A DNA stretch of 64,000 nucleotides, from positions 173,178 to 237,177 of the forward strand of contig NZ_JBFHIT010000002.1 in NCBI RefSeq assembly GCF_041596335.1, given 5' to 3'. A program made the translations under genes and the position numbers. The DNA is from Mangrovibacterium sp041596335 (GTDB lineage Bacteria; Bacteroidota; Bacteroidia; Bacteroidales; Prolixibacteraceae). The notes beneath the pieces were generated by a model. That model was not told where the DNA came from. It did no database searches and was given only the letters and a program-made list of their open reading frames with translations. This document shows positions 61,760-64,000 of the stretch, in pieces; within the stretch, counting starts at the first letter, position 1, and the number at the start of each line of letters is the position of its first letter.

Positions 61760-62066
61760 GAATCTCTAAGCTATCTAACTCGTGTATTGTAAGCGCTGGA
61801 TTTTGCCTGCTAATAATTTTCTTTAACATCAGGCGACCTGTTTTCAGCGCGTCATCTTCCGTTCTAAAAGTTTGTCGCCCCACCACTGCCGGAATAAAGG
61901 GCTGGCTAATATAAACCGAAGTATCTTTCAATATTTCATATCCCCATCCTCCATCAGTCTGTTGTGTACTTTTCACTTCAACTTTAATTTTTGGCTGGCA
62001 GGAGCAAAAAAATACTCCTGAAAAAATCAGGAGTATCTTAACGTATTTTTTAATATCCGTTGTCAT
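61746..62066 (-). CDS. DUF4907 lipoprotein-like protein
   Basis: A small exported protein of about 106 residues. Its start is one of three consecutive ATG codons at 62066-62072, overlapping the end of the kelch gene. The signal peptide KILLIFSGVFFCSC ends in a non-canonical lipobox. The mature part has GWGYEILKDTSVYISQPFIP and the conserved FRTEDDALKTGRLMLKKI of DUF4907. The family usually accompanies kelch proteins and DUF4270 lipoproteins in Bacteroidota. A strong terminator lies inside the signal-peptide codons (62012-62036), so expression should depend on read-through or translation from the kelch gene. Confidence 0.85.
   Translation of the reverse strand: MTTDIKKYVKILLIFSGVFFCSCQPKIKVEVKSTQQTDGGWGYEILKDTSVYISQPFIPAVVGRQTFRTEDDALKTGRLMLKKIISRQNPALTIHELDSLEIQYTK
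62006..62036 (-). terminator. Intrinsic terminator inside the DUF4907 signal-peptide codons
   Basis: Perfect 10-bp stem ATACTCCTGA/TCAGGAGTAT with a five-base loop followed directly by TTTTTTT on the minus strand. It begins 14 nt behind the kelch stop codon and 30 nt after the DUF4907 start codons. Confidence 0.8.
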
Positions 62067-63135
62067 CATCATCTTGTTCTGAATTCGGATCGAACCGCCA
62101 AATGTCGTCGAAATAGTAACCACTATTCTGGCCTGTTGTCACGTAACCCATATCGTCGATGGTAAACGCCACTGCATTGTATCTGGACGAACCTTCAAAT
62201 GAAGTCTTTTCTTCCCACAAGTCGGTTGAAACGTTGTATTCCCAAACTGAAGTTCCAGAAGAACTTTTTCCAGCAGTTGCAATGTAACCTTTACCGCCTG
62301 AAGTGAAAGCAACACCATTGGTTCTTACGATATCGTCATAATCGTCATCGAAATCATCATCATCATCAGCATCGGTAATCGATCTCAATTTCGTCCATGA
62401 GTCGGTTGATGCATCGTACTTCCAGAAATCACTCACATATGAACCGTTATTAATACCAGATGCAACATAGGCTACCTCATCGATTACAAACGCCACAGCG
62501 TCGCTGCGTTTCGACCCACCAATTGCAGTTTTTTCAGACCAGGTTTGACTGGAGGGATCGAAAGCATACATATCTTTCAAAATGTTTCCGTCACCATCTG
62601 TTCCACAACCAACATAGCCAATTCCGTTGATCGAAAAAGCGATTGCTCCTTCACGACCAACAACACTAGTTGTGTTTACATTGTCGCTTTGCAAGTCGGG
62701 AATTTGCGACCAAAGATTCGTTGCCGGATCATATTCGTAAAAGTCTTTCAAACGAACTCCTACTGTACCATCAAATCCTGTACCTACATATAATTTACTG
62801 TCTGCAGCAAATGAAACAGCATTTGTTCTTGCAGAACCAGGAAAATCAGCGATTTGTGACCATTGGTCTCTTGACGCATCGTATGTCCAAAAGTCTTGCA
62901 GGCGATCATCATCGGAATCCAATCCAGTTCCCATGTACCCTAGACTGCCAACCGCAACACCGGTAGCACTTGTCCTTGGAACTCCGTTGAAATCCGAAAG
63001 TTTAACCCAGTTACCTACTAAATCATCATCATCATCACCACTACACGATACTAATGGTAGTATTATTGAGAGTACTAATCCGATTTTTATAAACCGGACT
63101 GAACGTGCAAGCACAAAAAAATTTTTTAGAACCAT
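62050..63135 (-). CDS. Kelch-repeat lipoprotein with Asp-rich segments
   Basis: A 361-residue lipoprotein: signal LSIILPLVSC with the lipobox LVSC (Cys31), then a DDDDD stretch and six kelch repeats of the form AVAFxxxxxxYVxxGxxxxGxxxxDFWxYDxxxxxWxxKxxF (for example YMGTGLDSDDDRLQDFWTYD). A further run of Asp lies in ITDADDDDDFDDDYDDI and at the C-terminus. Kelch blades form a propeller for protein or glycan binding; the Asp runs could bind calcium. A TATGTTTG box lies 27 nt upstream. It overlaps DUF4907 by about 17 nt and diverges from the DUF4270 gene. Confidence 0.92.
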   Translation of the reverse strand: MVLKNFFVLARSVRFIKIGLVLSIILPLVSCSGDDDDDLVGNWVKLSDFNGVPRTSATGVAVGSLGYMGTGLDSDDDRLQDFWTYDASRDQWSQIADFPGSARTNAVSFAADSKLYVGTGFDGTVGVRLKDFYEYDPATNLWSQIPDLQSDNVNTTSVVGREGAIAFSINGIGYVGCGTDGDGNILKDMYAFDPSSQTWSEKTAIGGSKRSDAVAFVIDEVAYVASGINNGSYVSDFWKYDASTDSWTKLRSITDADDDDDFDDDYDDIVRTNGVAFTSGGKGYIATAGKSSSGTSVWEYNVSTDLWEEKTSFEGSSRYNAVAFTIDDMGYVTTGQNSGYYFDDIWRFDPNSEQDDDDNGY

Positions 63136-63478
63136 TTGCTAATCATTATTCAGTTTGGGCGCAAACATAGCTGGTTAACGATATCTAAAAAAAAATGATA
63201 GACGAACAAGCGTTATTTTGCGATTTAATAACTTTATATCCGTATAATATCCACTTTTATAGATATAAATTCAGATTTGGTTAAAATTATTCACGAATTT
63301 TAACACCACTTAAGTGATAAACACTAGTAATTCGGTTTTTATCGATTTTAAAACCCATTTCATAGATATTAATAATTATTTAGTCGATATTTCTTTTGGG
63401 ACTAGCAACAATAGTCTTGCTTTGCAGCCAAAGGGAACTTTTCTTTTATATTGTATACAAACAATCATTCTATTTTAT
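63136..63478. other. 343-nt divergent region between kelch and DUF4270 genes
   Basis: Holds the promoter of the kelch gene (63162-63195) and a possible promoter for the DUF4270 gene (TTTG at 63421 and TATATTGT at 63447). No RNA gene or other ORF was recognised; the sequence is strongly AT-rich. Confidence 0.55.
63162..63195 (-). promoter_or_regulatory. Promoter of the kelch-DUF4907 unit
   Basis: TATGTTTG (63162-63169) on the minus strand, an exact TAnnTTTG match, with a T run (63187-63195) about 17 nt upstream that could serve as -33. The start of transcription would be near 63155, leaving about 20 nt of leader. Confidence 0.5.
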
Positions 63479-64000
63479 ATGGTTAAAAATCGGTTTTGGG
63501 TATTTGCTTGGGCTCTTCTGCTAGCTTCATGTAGTACCGATGTTGGAAATTTTCAGATAGGAGAAGATTTAGTTGAAACTGAATCGACTATTTTAATGAC
63601 AGATAGTTTTTCCATCAAGTTCTCCACTGTTATTATGGATTCAATTGTGACTTCCAACCCCACCAGAGGGTTAGTAGGTACTTATTCAAACAATCAGATT
63701 GGCACGACCGAATTACGCCATTATTTCAATTTCGATCGGGCAAGTGGTATTTCTTCAATTTTGGACAACACGGGATCCGACACTGAAATTTTAGACTCAC
63801 TGACCTTAATTCTCAACTATTCAGGATTCAGTATCGGTGACACTACGCAAACATTCACGATTCAACTTCATCGACTACAAGAAGAACTGGAGCTAATGGA
63901 TACGGATGTGTCTGCGGAATATCTTTTTAACAATAGTTCTTTCCCATACGATGAAGATCCAATGACTGAATACAGCTTTACCCCCTATCCGAATGCGGAA
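63479..64000 (+). CDS. DUF4270 lipoprotein, 3' end outside window
   Basis: The first 174 residues of an exported lipoprotein. Signal FWVFAWALLLASC carries the lipobox LASC. The mature start STDVGNFQIGEDLVETES and the later LVGTYSNNQIGTTELRHYF and ILDSLTLILNYSGFSIGDT match DUF4270, a Bacteroidota outer-membrane lipoprotein family of about 450-550 residues. The ATG at 63479 begins a good signal peptide. It stands divergent to the kelch and DUF4907 genes, a neighbourhood seen repeatedly in this phylum. Function unknown. Confidence 0.88.
   Translation, partial: MVKNRFWVFAWALLLASCSTDVGNFQIGEDLVETESTILMTDSFSIKFSTVIMDSIVTSNPTRGLVGTYSNNQIGTTELRHYFNFDRASGISSILDNTGSDTEILDSLTLILNYSGFSIGDTTQTFTIQLHRLQEELELMDTDVSAEYLFNNSSFPYDEDPMTEYSFTPYPNAE

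Noticed and set aside
1..64000. CRISPR arrays, insertion sequences, integrons, tRNA and rRNA genes
   Set aside because: No regularly spaced direct repeats, no transposase or integrase reading frame, and no cloverleaf or rRNA-like stretch was recognised on either strand. A tRNAscan or Infernal run would settle small RNA genes.

Overview
The window looks like chromosomal DNA of a Gram-negative Bacteroidota, most likely a Marinilabiliales/Prolixibacteraceae-type marine or sediment bacterium. The evidence is a SecA of 1104 residues with the Bacteroidota-length insertions, DUF4270, DUF4907 and DUF6340-type lipoproteins, a PorE-like OmpA protein, OMP_b-brl barrels, KdsA and a MlaFED system without MlaC nearby. 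Several upstream regions carry the Bacteroidota -7 element TAnnTTTG. No rRNA, tRNA, CRISPR array, insertion sequence or prophage was seen.

Layout. 1-5.7 kb: 3' end of katG, a cold-shock protein, two small stress-type genes and a PIF1/HRDC helicase. 5.8-14.8 kb: an uncharacterised Bacteroidota family, transaldolase, the mlaE-mlaF-mlaD lipid-transport operon and an hrpB-DUF2293-ychJ operon. 15.1-18.4 kb: FMN reductase, pterin dehydratase and DUF302 genes, a truncated haemoglobin and an unusual three-domain AraC-type regulator. 18.7-22.6 kb: a LolD/FtsX-type ABC exporter.

22.7-37.9 kb is the most remarkable part: twelve same-strand genes, all nearly touching. They encode five secreted or membrane-anchored PQQ-like beta-propellers sharing an N-terminal FRG motif, an NHL propeller, a tiny Tat-exported four-cysteine protein, a Tat-exported NapG/MauM-like polyferredoxin, a NapH/NosR-like membrane ferredoxin, a NuoE-NuoF fusion, a flavoprotein fusing a NuoG-like 2Fe-2S domain to a GltD-like core that seems to lack its NAD(P) domain, and a glycosyltransferase. 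Read together, the set suggests an electron path between NAD(H) in the cytoplasm and the periplasm. That function is inferred; the gene content is seen directly.

38-47 kb: PorE-like OmpA protein, an ATP-grasp protein with a GTG start, two separate two-component gene pairs, a periplasmic thioredoxin-like protein and pdxH. 47-64 kb: kdsA, a VWA membrane protein, a DUF6340 lipoprotein, lgt, secA, small Cys-rich and secreted proteins, an aminotransferase, outer-membrane proteins, a cytosolic paralogue of the thioredoxin-like protein, a 2-hydroxyacid dehydrogenase, and a kelch/DUF4907 pair divergent from a DUF4270 lipoprotein cut by the window end.

Recurring regulatory architecture: intrinsic terminators are often packed into coding ends so that the stop codon lies in the stem (secA, DUF4907, the 60-residue Cys protein). 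One good terminator lies inside the signal-peptide codons of the DUF4907 gene, directly after the kelch stop codon.
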